Shown here piece after piece: positions 17,703 to 26,642 of a stretch of 64,000 nt of DNA; position 1 is the stretch's first letter; each line of letters begins with the position of its first letter. Below the pieces are notes generated by a model, which worked only from the letters and a program-made list of their open reading frames with translations, was not told the origin of the DNA and did no database searches. The stretch is taken from positions 1 through 64,000 of the forward strand of contig JBLHGU010000006.1 of NCBI GenBank assembly GCA_047615875.1, read 5' to 3'. The translations under genes were made by a program, and so were the position numbers. Source of the DNA: JBLHGU01 sp047615875 (GTDB lineage: Bacteria; Pseudomonadota; Gammaproteobacteria; Arenicellales; CAJQKF01).

Positions 17703-18086
17703 ATGAATATGGAAAAGGTATTATTTGCGTTTTTCATTTTACTGGCTCTAACGCTCAATTTCGGTTTTTTCATAGGCGATATGACAGACCCCGATCAGCA
17801 TCATTCTTATGAGTTGTTCGCGGCTTTAGTAGTTAGTTTGATAGCCACCGTAATGAAGTTTGGTGATCGAACAGCAATGGGCTCGGTATTGCTAGCGGCC
17901 AGCCTGGTAGCAGATCTACAATTGCTGGCGGCGGCTCTGGTTTGGGGCATTGTTGTCTACGGTATGCAATTGCAGATGTCGACTGGCGTTATCGCCAGCA
18001 TTGTTTCCATGTCTGGTGGCGCATTACTGGCCAATTTGGTGTCAGTTGTTCTACTAATTATGGAGACATTTGTGGCTCGACGCTGA
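17703..18086 (+). CDS. DUF6394-like small membrane protein
   Basis: A 127 aa protein with three or four membrane helices: VLFAFFILLALTLNFGFFIG, then YELFAALVVSLIATVMKFG, SVLLAASLVADLQLLAAALV and a C-terminal helix. It matches a family of unknown function that I recall as DUF6394. A good ribosome site (GAGGAGA, 17691-17697) precedes the ATG. Its TGA overlaps the ATG of the downstream ion channel (TGATG), so the two are translationally coupled and the protein may be an accessory subunit of the channel (inference). Confidence 0.8.
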   Translation: MNMEKVLFAFFILLALTLNFGFFIGDMTDPDQHHSYELFAALVVSLIATVMKFGDRTAMGSVLLAASLVADLQLLAAALVWGIVVYGMQLQMSTGVIASIVSMSGGALLANLVSVVLLIMETFVARR

Positions 18087-19795
18087 TGACACAGCCAGCA
18101 ACTTATCTACCCAGCGTAGTCTTTCTGGTTTTCAGAAGACTACGGGCCCCTCTGATCGTTCTGATCATTGTCTATGCTATTTCTATTTTGGGATTCACAC
18201 TGGTTCCTGGTCAGGATGATCAAGGCAATGAATGGCAAATGGATTTTTTCCACGCGACCTATTTCGTCAGTTATATGGGCTCCACTATAGGATTTGGCGA
18301 ACTACCTTACCCGTTTACCGGGGCACAAAGACTCTGGACGCTGTTCACGATCTACGCAACCGTATTTGCGTGGCTTTATGCCATAGGTACGCTTATCTCT
18401 TTGATGCAGGACAGAGCATTACAAACAGCTATCGGACGCATTCGTAGTCAGAGCCAAATACGGCGTCTTAAAGAACCATTTTATCTTATATGCGGTTATG
18501 GTGATGTAGGGCGGCTCATAACTCGCCTTTTGGCTGAAACAGGCATACGAACAGTCGTAATTGAAGAAAACGAACAATCATTAAATCGACTTAAACTTGA
18601 GGACATCAGTTTTACGGTACCGGCGTTTTGCGCTGATGCAACTATTGCTGAAAATTTGCTTCTTGGTGGCCTAATGCACCAACTATGTCGCGGTGTGATA
18701 GCCGTTACTGGAGACGAACAGGAAAATTTAAAAATTGCCATTGCGAGCAAACTACTCAACCCGCAGCTGCCATTAATTTGCCGAACGATCACCGATGATA
18801 CTGCGGCAAATATGCACTCCTTCGGCACCGATCATATAGTCAATCCATTTAACACCTTCGCCTGGCATTTTGGTTTAGCGTTCAGTTCACCTGGATTACA
18901 TTTACTCAATGACTGGCTAAGTAAAACAGAGTATCAGAAATTAAATGAACCCGTATTCCCACCCAAAGGGCGTTGGATTCTTTGTGGTTATGGAAAATTT
19001 GGCAAAGTGATGGAAAAACACCTGGTTCGTCAAGGAAACACTGTCACCATTATTGATATCAACCCAACACTGTCAGGAGCACCAGCTGATAGCATTATTG
19101 GTCGTGGCACCGAAGCCGAAACTTTGCATCAGGCAAGTGTGAACGAGGCAGTAGGTGTAATTGCCGGAACCGATCATGACGCTAATAACTTATCCATAGT
19201 TGTTACCGCGAAAGAACTAAACAAGCAACTTTTCTGTGTTGCCAGGCAGAATCTGAATCATAATAATGCATTGTTTGACGCTGCAAATATTAACATGGTG
19301 CTAAATCAGAACAGGGTTATTGCAAGTCGCGTAATCAGTTTACTAACGACACAACTAACGACCGACTTCCTGAGAATGGCGAACGAACAATCGGCACAAT
19401 GGTCCAATATATTAATAAGTCGTATTGCAGGTGTGGTTGACTCCACTGCGCCCTCGACCTGGGTTATGAAAATTGGGCCAGCAGATATGCCAGCAGTACT
19501 GGATGCATTAAACTCCGCCCAGGTGGTGAAGATCAAGCATCTGCTGGCTCAACCTTCGAACCGGAAAAATAGTGTCGATAGCATTGTGCTGATGTTACGC
19601 CGAGGCAAATCAAACTCCATTATTCCTGATCCGAATACTGCGCTTAAGCCAGGGGATCAGATACTATTTTGTGGTGATAAGGAGGCTAAATCGACCATTA
19701 GCCGATCTACTGGCAATCAAAACCTTATGAACTACATTTTAACTGGCACCAATAGACCTGTCGGCACATTCTGGAAATGGGTAAGTAAAACATGA
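18086..19795 (+). CDS. Ion channel with two TrkA-N (RCK) domains
   Basis: From the ATG at 18086 the protein is 569 aa. Residues 20-110 form a two-helix pore module; the filter reads STIGFGELPY (T67 to E72) in place of the classical TVGYGD. Two cytoplasmic RCK domains follow, with Rossmann signatures FYLICGYGDVGRL near 133 and RWILCGYGKFGKV near 295, and a C-terminal TrkA-C-like tail. It most likely conducts K+ and is gated by a ligand such as NAD(H) or a nucleotide. It overlaps DUF6394 upstream by 1 base and the tandem thioredoxin gene downstream by 4 bases. The longer frame back to 17942 is a shadow of the DUF6394 gene. Confidence 0.88.
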   Translation: MTQPATYLPSVVFLVFRRLRAPLIVLIIVYAISILGFTLVPGQDDQGNEWQMDFFHATYFVSYMGSTIGFGELPYPFTGAQRLWTLFTIYATVFAWLYAIGTLISLMQDRALQTAIGRIRSQSQIRRLKEPFYLICGYGDVGRLITRLLAETGIRTVVIEENEQSLNRLKLEDISFTVPAFCADATIAENLLLGGLMHQLCRGVIAVTGDEQENLKIAIASKLLNPQLPLICRTITDDTAANMHSFGTDHIVNPFNTFAWHFGLAFSSPGLHLLNDWLSKTEYQKLNEPVFPPKGRWILCGYGKFGKVMEKHLVRQGNTVTIIDINPTLSGAPADSIIGRGTEAETLHQASVNEAVGVIAGTDHDANNLSIVVTAKELNKQLFCVARQNLNHNNALFDAANINMVLNQNRVIASRVISLLTTQLTTDFLRMANEQSAQWSNILISRIAGVVDSTAPSTWVMKIGPADMPAVLDALNSAQVVKIKHLLAQPSNRKNSVDSIVLMLRRGKSNSIIPDPNTALKPGDQILFCGDKEAKSTISRSTGNQNLMNYILTGTNRPVGTFWKWVSKT

Positions 19796-20832
19796 ATAGA
19801 TTAATCATAGGCCTGATTTCACTGGTTAGCGCATGCTTGTCAGTATCATCCGCATTGGGCTCAAACGATTCCCAGCATGAGGTTGGCGCCTATCTTGGTG
19901 CACGGGAATCAGTTCATCCTGACTGGTTCAAGGAAAGTTTTCTTGATCTGGAAGAGGATATCGCAGAGGCCACCGAACAAAACAAGAGGCTCGTTTTGTA
20001 TTTCTGGCAACCCGGTTGTCCTTATTGTGCAGAGCTAACCCAGAATAACTTTGCACAACGTGACATTGCTGATCGCATGCAGGAGCAATTTGATCTGGTT
20101 GCGATCAATATGTGGGGGGATCGGGAAGTTATCCAGATTGGTGGTAAATTTTTCTCGGAAAAAACCCTGGCAGAAGCCCTGGGTGTACGTTACACCCCCA
20201 CCATAATTTTCTTTACCGAAGAACAGAAAGTATCCCTTCGTCTTGACGGCTATGTGCCACCTGAACGTTATCGCCTGGCAATGGACTACGTTAATCGACA
20301 TCTCGAAAGTCAAACCAGCTACCGCGATTTTATTGCAACCCAAACACCGGTAGCTTCCAGCGGCAAACTACATATTGAAAGCTTCACTCTCAAACCACCT
20401 TACAATCTCACATCAGCAACCAGACCAATCGCTGTTTATTTTGAACAAAAACAATGCACACAATGTGACATCCTGCACTCAAAAATCTTGTCCGATCCAA
20501 TGACTCGTCAACTAGCCGAACAGTTTGACACGGTTCAACTGGATATGTGGTCTGATCAGGAAGTCGTCAAACCAGACGGAAATAACATCACAGCAAGACA
20601 ATGGGCTTCAGAGTTAGGCGTGAGTTACGCACCATCTATGCTATTTTTTAATACAGAGGGAAAAGAAATTATGCGCATAGACTCTTTACTTAAAACTTTC
20701 CATACCCAGTCAGTTTTCGATTACGTATTAAGCAAATCATATCTAAAAGAAATTAATTTCCAACGTTACATCTCTGCGCGAGCTGAACACTTGCGTGAGC
20801 AGGGTGTTGATGTTGATATTTGGAGTTATTAA
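19792..20832 (+). CDS. Periplasmic protein with two thioredoxin-fold domains
   Basis: A 346 aa secreted protein: signal peptide MNRLIIGLISLVSACLS to about residue 23, then two thioredoxin folds of the SoxW/DsbE-like kind. Domain 1 has YFWQPGCPYCAEL (C76, C79) and cis-proline YTPTIIFF; domain 2 has VYFEQKQCTQCDIL (C222, C225) and YAPSMLFF. The repeat DLVAINMWGDREV / DTVQLDMWSDQEV shows the domains arose by duplication. Each domain keeps a complete CxxC, so both may be redox active. It overlaps the channel gene by 4 bases and converges with rpiA (4-base overlap of stops). Confidence 0.85.
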   Translation: MNRLIIGLISLVSACLSVSSALGSNDSQHEVGAYLGARESVHPDWFKESFLDLEEDIAEATEQNKRLVLYFWQPGCPYCAELTQNNFAQRDIADRMQEQFDLVAINMWGDREVIQIGGKFFSEKTLAEALGVRYTPTIIFFTEEQKVSLRLDGYVPPERYRLAMDYVNRHLESQTSYRDFIATQTPVASSGKLHIESFTLKPPYNLTSATRPIAVYFEQKQCTQCDILHSKILSDPMTRQLAEQFDTVQLDMWSDQEVVKPDGNNITARQWASELGVSYAPSMLFFNTEGKEIMRIDSLLKTFHTQSVFDYVLSKSYLKEINFQRYISARAEHLREQGVDVDIWSY

Positions 20833-21482
20833 ATACATTCCACCCCACTTGCAGAGCCCACTAAAAGAACGTCCGCTGGTCGAATAGCAAATAGTCCATT
20901 GGTAACGACACCTGGAATATTATTGATACCCTGTTCAGTTACAAGTGGATCTACAATGGACATATTTTTGACGTCTAGAATAATATTCCCGTTGTCAGTG
21001 ACAAAACCATCTCTCAACTGCGGCTGTCCGCCGAATTTGTAAAGTTGGCGAGCGACAAGGCTTTGCGCCATGGGCAACACTTCGACCGGTAAAGGAAACT
21101 CGCCCAGCACTTTTACCACCTTCGAACTATCAACGATACAAATGAATTTTTCGCTCGCTGCAGCGACAATCTTTTCCCGTGTCAGTGCCCCTCCGCCGCC
21201 TTTGATTAATCGCAGGTTTCGATCTGACTCATCGGCCCCATCAATATAAACTCTAAGATTGCCTGTGGCATTCAGATCCAGAACCGGAATACCATGCTGT
21301 TTCAGAAGTAACGTGCTTGCTTCGGAGCTAGATACCGCTCCATCAATCTTGCCTTTTACTTTGGCGAGTTTTTCTATAAAAAAGTTCACGGTAGAACCGG
21401 TACCAACACCAATAATATCGCCAACTTCTATATAATCGAGGGCCGCTTGCGCGACGGCTGCTTTCATTTCATTTTGATTCAC
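20829..21482 (-). CDS. rpiA: Ribose-5-phosphate isomerase A
   Basis: Interconverts ribose 5-phosphate and ribulose 5-phosphate. The 217 aa protein carries the hallmark motifs DIIGVGTGSTVNFFIE (phosphate loop), YIDGADESD (active-site Asp), IKGGGGALTREKI (with the catalytic Glu/Lys) and the C-terminal NIPGVVTNGLFA. Normal length. Divergent from ilvA across about 100 bases, as in many gammaproteobacteria where rpiA and ilvA are neighbours. Confidence 0.96.
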   Translation of the reverse strand: MNQNEMKAAVAQAALDYIEVGDIIGVGTGSTVNFFIEKLAKVKGKIDGAVSSSEASTLLLKQHGIPVLDLNATGNLRVYIDGADESDRNLRLIKGGGGALTREKIVAAASEKFICIVDSSKVVKVLGEFPLPVEVLPMAQSLVARQLYKFGGQPQLRDGFVTDNGNIILDVKNMSIVDPLVTEQGINNIPGVVTNGLFAIRPADVLLVGSASGVECI

Positions 21483-21580
21483 CAGACTCTCCGGGGCAAC
21501 GTATTCAAACGGCTATTATCCTACACAGGATATGCTTCGACATTACGATCTCTATTTTATTTTTCAATTCTGATCAAACT

Positions 21581-23092
21581 ATGGCACACAGTTATCTAAA
21601 AAGTATCCTTACCTCCAGGGTATATGATGTAGCCAGGGAGACGGAATTATCCTATGCGTCTAAATTGTCTCGACGTTTAAATTGCAACATTTGGCTAAAG
21701 CGGGAAGATCAGCAAGATGTTTTTTCGTTTAAGATTCGCGGTGCTTACAATAAGATGGCCCGGACTAGCCCTGAAATACTGGCCAACGGCGTAGTTGCCG
21801 CATCTGCAGGAAATCATGCTCAAGGTGTCGCTTATGCTGCACGCAAGTTAAAGTGTCAGGCTACAATATTTATGCCGATTACAACGCCAACCATAAAGAG
21901 TAGCGCTGTTCGGCAACTCGGTGCAAAAGTTCGTCTGGTGGGAGATAACTTTGATGAGACCGCTACTGATGCCCATCAATATTGTGTAGAAAACAAATTA
22001 CTTTTCGTTCCACCCTATGATGATCCTGACGTTATCGCCGGACAGGGTACAATTGCCCTTGAGATACTAAGTCAGCATTCTGGAGATCTGGATGCTATTT
22101 TCATACCCGTCGGCGGCGGCGGCTTAATCTCAGGTATTTCCACACTAATTAAAGAACTACGCCCAGATGTAAAAATTATCGGCGTAGAGCCTGAAGATGC
22201 CGCCTCAATGACCGCCGCTCTGGCACAAAAACGCAGAGTAAGACTAGCTCATGTTGGACAGTTCGCAGATGGGGTTGCCGTTGGCCAGGCAGGCAAGGAA
22301 CCTTTCAGGATTTGTCTTGAATCCGTTGACGACATGATCACTGTCAATACCGATGAGATCTGTGCCGCGATCAAAGATATATTCGAAGATACTCGTTCCA
22401 TTATGGAAGCCGCCGGCGCACTTTCAATAGCCGGACTGAAGAAGTATGTTAAGCAAAATGATCTGGACAAAAGCAATCTAATAGCCATTGCGTCTGGCGC
22501 CAATATGAATTTTGATCGCTTGCGACATGTATCAGAGCGGGCCGAGATAGGAGAGCTCCGCGAGGCTATATTATCGGTCACTATTCCCGAAAAGCCCGGA
22601 AGTTTTCGGCGCTTTTGTCGGTTAATTGGCAAACGCAACGTAACCGAGTTCAATTACCGATATGCTCAGGAGGGCAGTGCGAATATTTATGTCGGGTTGC
22701 AGATTCAGGACAGGAATGATATACGCAATGTAATAGATAAACTAGAGAACACGGGATATGCCACAGTCGACCTAACCGATAACGAAATGGCTAAACTACA
22801 TATCCGACACATGGTTGGCGGTCGCGCCACAGAAGTAACAGACGAAATGCTTTTCAGACTACAATTTCCGGAACGTCCGGGCGCGCTATCTGGCTTTCTG
22901 GATGCTCTGGGTGAAAACTGGAATATTAGTCTGTTTCACTATCGTAGCCATGGTGCAGATTTCGGCAGAATTCTTTGCGGTATACAAGTACCCAGAGCAC
23001 AAAGAAAATCCATCAAGAAGCTCCTGAATAGCCTTGACTATCCGTGGTCCGACGAAAGCGACAATGTCGCTTATCGCCTGTTTCTGAGCTAA
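21581..23092 (+). CDS. ilvA: Threonine ammonia-lyase, biosynthetic
   Basis: PLP enzyme that makes 2-oxobutanoate from threonine, the first step to isoleucine. The 503 aa protein has the catalytic fold-type II domain (1-320) with the PLP lysine K51 in VFSFKIRGAYNKM, SAGNHAQGVAYAA and the glycine loop VGGGGLISG, then two ACT-like regulatory domains (about 335-410 and 425-503), the arrangement of the isoleucine-inhibited form. The two ACT-like units start with ILSVTIPEKPGSFRRF and LFRLQFPERPGALSGF. Confidence 0.96.
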   Translation: MAHSYLKSILTSRVYDVARETELSYASKLSRRLNCNIWLKREDQQDVFSFKIRGAYNKMARTSPEILANGVVAASAGNHAQGVAYAARKLKCQATIFMPITTPTIKSSAVRQLGAKVRLVGDNFDETATDAHQYCVENKLLFVPPYDDPDVIAGQGTIALEILSQHSGDLDAIFIPVGGGGLISGISTLIKELRPDVKIIGVEPEDAASMTAALAQKRRVRLAHVGQFADGVAVGQAGKEPFRICLESVDDMITVNTDEICAAIKDIFEDTRSIMEAAGALSIAGLKKYVKQNDLDKSNLIAIASGANMNFDRLRHVSERAEIGELREAILSVTIPEKPGSFRRFCRLIGKRNVTEFNYRYAQEGSANIYVGLQIQDRNDIRNVIDKLENTGYATVDLTDNEMAKLHIRHMVGGRATEVTDEMLFRLQFPERPGALSGFLDALGENWNISLFHYRSHGADFGRILCGIQVPRAQRKSIKKLLNSLDYPWSDESDNVAYRLFLS

Positions 23093-23114
23093 CCTATTGT
23101 GAGTCATCGTCAAA

Positions 23115-23327
23115 GTGAGTAATAAATTGCCAGCGATCTACAAATTCACCCAGATATACCAAATGCCAGGAGAGGGATTTATCGCCGAGTTTCGGCATCT
23201 AGACAACACAAAGCTGTTTGATCTGGAGGGGCTACGCTACAGGCTACTGGAACGTAGAAATAGTGGGGATGACACCAGAGAAGAAGAAAAGGCTCTGGCT
23301 GTACTGAGCAATCTGGATAGAAGTTAG
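23115..23327 (+). CDS. Small hypothetical protein
   Basis: A 70 aa acidic/basic soluble protein starting at GTG, 22 bases after ilvA. It has no signal peptide or membrane helix. The segment YQMPGEGFIAEFRHLDNTK then LEGLRYRLLERRNSG suggests a small beta-alpha fold. I do not recognise the family. Codon usage and the ordered secondary structure make it look real rather than a chance frame; co-transcription with ilvA is likely from spacing. Confidence 0.55.
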   Translation: MSNKLPAIYKFTQIYQMPGEGFIAEFRHLDNTKLFDLEGLRYRLLERRNSGDDTREEEKALAVLSNLDRS

Positions 23328-23347
23328 GTTAGCACCAGGATAAACTG

Positions 23348-25300
23348 CTAGTCTTCTGCGCTGGCTATCGTATGTCCAATTCTATAAATTTTTTGATTTT
23401 CACCATGCCACAACAACTCCAAGCCATCGGGTTGGCGAGAAATCAAATTTTCAAAGGCCTCTCCATATTGTTGTGAGACTCGCATTGAGTCGTCTCCCCA
23501 ATGGCGTCCCACTTTTCCTGTATGGCTAATCCCACCATCCTTTTGATTTAACACCAACAACCATCCTTTATACCTGTCCAGTACATCCTGCCCATACTCA
23601 CTTTCCTTCAACGACATAATTCCGTTACCGGAAAATTTATGAGATGGAAATTCATGATGGGTGTATGCGTTTATCGCATAACCAGTAAATTTGTCCGTAA
23701 GTACCCTAGATTTTTCGAAACGATTCAACTGGTCAATTAAGTCTTCCCAAACTCTGATGTCATTTTTCGCTGACACCGGCCCAAGCATTGCAATTTTGCT
23801 CCAGTCTGAATGGACAAATCGATTATCAATAGGAAACAAAAGCACCAGAAATAACCCAGCTATCAGCGCTGAAGAAACCCTGGACATAATTTTTCCTTTG
23901 CTTATCGCTGTGCGGAGAAAGGTCCAAAAAAAGAAACCACCGACTAGCGCCAAAGGTATAACGTACGCTATCCTCCACAATACCTCTGGCCAGGAAATTC
24001 TCAGAAATAAATCCGTAAATATTGGATTAAACACGGTAAAGAATGGCAGTAACATCGCGGCCATAATCAGATTGCTATTTCGCAGCTGCTCTCTTCTCCA
24101 GAAGAAGCATGCGTATACCAACACCCCCCAAATCGTAATAACTTGGTAGAACTGATGGGTAGGTTTTAAGATATAAAGACTTTTCAGGAACGGAATAATA
24201 ACCTTAACGTCGGTTAAAACCCCATACACAAGCGGATTATTTCTCACCACGCTGGTATATAAATAGCCGTGCACTGAAAGATAAGCAACAATAGCTAAAC
24301 CGGTAAGCAAGTAATTTTTACGGGCGATGGACCATTGATGCAGCTCCTGTTTTGCGCCTATTCTAGCAATAGAATTCTTTTGCAATCGATAACAATCAAG
24401 ACTATTAAGAAATAAAATCATTAGTCCCATCAATATTGCGAACATGCCTTCCTGCATGTGGGTCATCGTGCAAACAACCGTCCCTATCATTGCAAACATC
24501 ATCCAATGATCAAACCATTTCTCCGACTTTAGATATCTCTCCATGCTAAGAAATACCACGAAAAGAACGATAAAATTTAGAAATACTGGGCCAAAGGTGT
24601 AGTAACGAAGAAAAGAAAATACCCCAGTTCCAAAATGGAGAACGAAGAAAATACTGGCGAATATCCCAACAAAACTACGAACATGAGGCTTTTCAGAAAC
24701 ACTCTGCATGGCAGCGACAACAAACCAGTAGAAACTCGCCAATAGCAATACACAGTTACCAATAGTCAGCCAAAACAAAGATTCTCTAATACTTTCGCCT
24801 GACCAATAAAGCAAACTACCAACCAGTAAATACCAGTAGTGATTGAGCTTATTAAAAATCGCGTTTCCTGAAATGATCTGCAAATCGCGATTTTCAATAA
24901 TTAGCTGTAGCTTGTCCTGAATTCGACCAATATGCCAAATCGCATCCGAAGGAATTTCTGCGTATGGACCCACCCATACACTGTAAATAGTTGTTAGTAA
25001 CACAACAACAAGTGCACCATAGGCTTCTACAGTTACTCGTCCTGGGATAATTATACGAGTGACTGACAATGCCGCCTGCTGTGACTTCCAGGCGCATACC
25101 ACAATCGTTATACCAAATAATCCAAACCACACTGCAGGAATAGATTGAGCAGAAATCTGGCTCACTTTTGCCAAAAACACGGACAGAATGGCAATTCCAA
25201 AAGAAATCGCAAAAGAGAAGAGCAAGCGTGGCGCAAGCGTATGGAAGACACCGGTAAGAAGCCAACCAGGTACGAATAAGATCAGAGTGTATAAAAGCAT
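23348..25300 (-). CDS. Multi-spanning membrane protein of the polysaccharide locus (GT-C-like candidate)
   Basis: 650 aa from the ATG at 25300 (a TTG at 25333 would overlap the upstream gene by 23 bases). About eleven to thirteen hydrophobic helices, then a roughly 150-residue soluble C-terminal part. The first large loop has the acidic stretch GPYAEIPSDAIWHIGRIQDK, and GT-C enzymes carry their catalytic acids in the same place, so it could be a membrane glycosyltransferase using a polyprenyl-phosphate sugar. I cannot assign it to a named family. It is the last gene of the long minus-strand operon. Confidence 0.65.
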   Translation of the reverse strand: MLLYTLILFVPGWLLTGVFHTLAPRLLFSFAISFGIAILSVFLAKVSQISAQSIPAVWFGLFGITIVVCAWKSQQAALSVTRIIIPGRVTVEAYGALVVVLLTTIYSVWVGPYAEIPSDAIWHIGRIQDKLQLIIENRDLQIISGNAIFNKLNHYWYLLVGSLLYWSGESIRESLFWLTIGNCVLLLASFYWFVVAAMQSVSEKPHVRSFVGIFASIFFVLHFGTGVFSFLRYYTFGPVFLNFIVLFVVFLSMERYLKSEKWFDHWMMFAMIGTVVCTMTHMQEGMFAILMGLMILFLNSLDCYRLQKNSIARIGAKQELHQWSIARKNYLLTGLAIVAYLSVHGYLYTSVVRNNPLVYGVLTDVKVIIPFLKSLYILKPTHQFYQVITIWGVLVYACFFWRREQLRNSNLIMAAMLLPFFTVFNPIFTDLFLRISWPEVLWRIAYVIPLALVGGFFFWTFLRTAISKGKIMSRVSSALIAGLFLVLLFPIDNRFVHSDWSKIAMLGPVSAKNDIRVWEDLIDQLNRFEKSRVLTDKFTGYAINAYTHHEFPSHKFSGNGIMSLKESEYGQDVLDRYKGWLLVLNQKDGGISHTGKVGRHWGDDSMRVSQQYGEAFENLISRQPDGLELLWHGENQKIYRIGHTIASAED

Positions 25301-25310
25301 TAACGCCAAA

Positions 25311-26642
25311 CTAGCGGCCCGCGTGGGATACAACCACCTTGATAGTACGAAGTGCGATGTATAGATCTAGAATTAGTGAGTAATTTTTTATGTAATAAAG
25401 ATCGTACTCAAGCTTTCTCAATGCATCACTAACTGAAGCACCGTAGGGATACATTACTTGCGCCCAGCCGGTAATGCCTGGTTTTACCATATGTCTGAGA
25501 TTATAATATGGAATTTCTTTTTCCAGAATAAGATTGAAATCGGGACGCTCCGGTCGCGGCCCCACAAAACTCATATCACCTTTTATTACATTCCAAAGCT
25601 GCGGAAGCTCATCTAACCGCGTTCTCCGCAACCATCGCCCTACGGTTGTAGTCCGTGGATCATTCTTCTCTGCCCATTGAGCTTTACCCTGCTCAGCATC
25701 TTCTCGCATCGTCCTTAATTTTACTAGAAAAAACGGAATACCATCCTTACCTGTTCTCTGTTGTCGATAAAATACGCGCCCACCATCTAACTTTATTAGA
25801 GGAGCACATAGCAATACAGCCGGAACCAACACAATCAAGCCAAGGCCCGCAATCAACAAATCAAATAACCGCTTAACCCTAAGTTGGGCACTATGATGCA
25901 GCAAGGTAAATCCTTCGGAAATTACAAACCAGTGGTCTTTTAGATAGGCCACCGGAATCTTCATTGCAAACTCTTCAAAGAATTCTTCTGTGCCTAGCAC
26001 GCGACAACCACTGAAGCGAAGATGCATTAGTTTTGGTATCAGCTCCTTGTTCAAATAGTTTTCTTGATCAACAATGACTCCGTCCAGCCCATACTGCTTG
26101 TCTAACTCTGTTGCCTGTAGGAATATCTGGTCCGGATGATCACCCTTTAAATCGTGTAACAGAATCGCCGGATCAACCGAGGCCATTTCCTGATACAGAA
26201 CATCAAAAGTTGCTTTTTTTGCTACTACTAGCCACCTGGGTCGACGATTAATTCTTACCCAGCGAATAATTAAAAATCGTATAAGTGCTGCCCAAAACAG
26301 GTAGCTAAACATAGAAACCAGAAATACACTTCGCCAAAGAACTGGGTCGACGTCAAATGAACGAGTTGTATATATCATCGCTGCAGTTATCAAAGAGGCA
26401 ACACCTACAGCCAGCGACGTTCTCATTAAAGTTTCAAGCGATCGGGACATTCGATCGAGGCTATACAGATTGAATACGTAAAACACCATCAATGTGACAA
26501 ATAACACCATTGCCAGAGAGAAATTTATATCGCGCCCCCATTCATTCAATCTCGCTGCCTGGGAAAGGATAATAATTAAATAGAGCCCGCCCACATCAAG
26601 TGTCAGCAAAATGATTGAAGTCCAATTACCTCGGATGTTCAT
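25311..26642 (-). CDS. Polyprenyl-phosphate sugar-1-phosphate transferase (WbaP/EPS type)
   Basis: Initiates repeat-unit assembly by moving a sugar-1-phosphate from a nucleotide sugar to undecaprenyl phosphate. The 443 aa protein has four N-terminal membrane helices (to about 110), a central Rossmann-like CoA-binding_3 domain (about 135-240) and the C-terminal catalytic bacterial sugar transferase domain: KRLFDLLIAGLGLIVL, YRQQRTGKDGIPFFLVKLRTM, RRTRLDELPQLWNVIKGDMS, FVGPRPERPDF and KPGITGWAQVMYPYG. The overlap of 4 bases with the GT4 gene upstream shows coupling. The sugar specificity (glucose, galactose or an N-acetyl sugar) is not readable. Confidence 0.93.
   Translation of the reverse strand: MNIRGNWTSIILLTLDVGGLYLIIILSQAARLNEWGRDINFSLAMVLFVTLMVFYVFNLYSLDRMSRSLETLMRTSLAVGVASLITAAMIYTTRSFDVDPVLWRSVFLVSMFSYLFWAALIRFLIIRWVRINRRPRWLVVAKKATFDVLYQEMASVDPAILLHDLKGDHPDQIFLQATELDKQYGLDGVIVDQENYLNKELIPKLMHLRFSGCRVLGTEEFFEEFAMKIPVAYLKDHWFVISEGFTLLHHSAQLRVKRLFDLLIAGLGLIVLVPAVLLCAPLIKLDGGRVFYRQQRTGKDGIPFFLVKLRTMREDAEQGKAQWAEKNDPRTTTVGRWLRRTRLDELPQLWNVIKGDMSFVGPRPERPDFNLILEKEIPYYNLRHMVKPGITGWAQVMYPYGASVSDALRKLEYDLYYIKNYSLILDLYIALRTIKVVVSHAGR

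Noticed and set aside
17942..18085. 48-codon N-terminal extension of the ion channel
   Set aside because: Runs through the DUF6394-like gene in another frame; the ATG at 18086 with TGATG coupling fits better.
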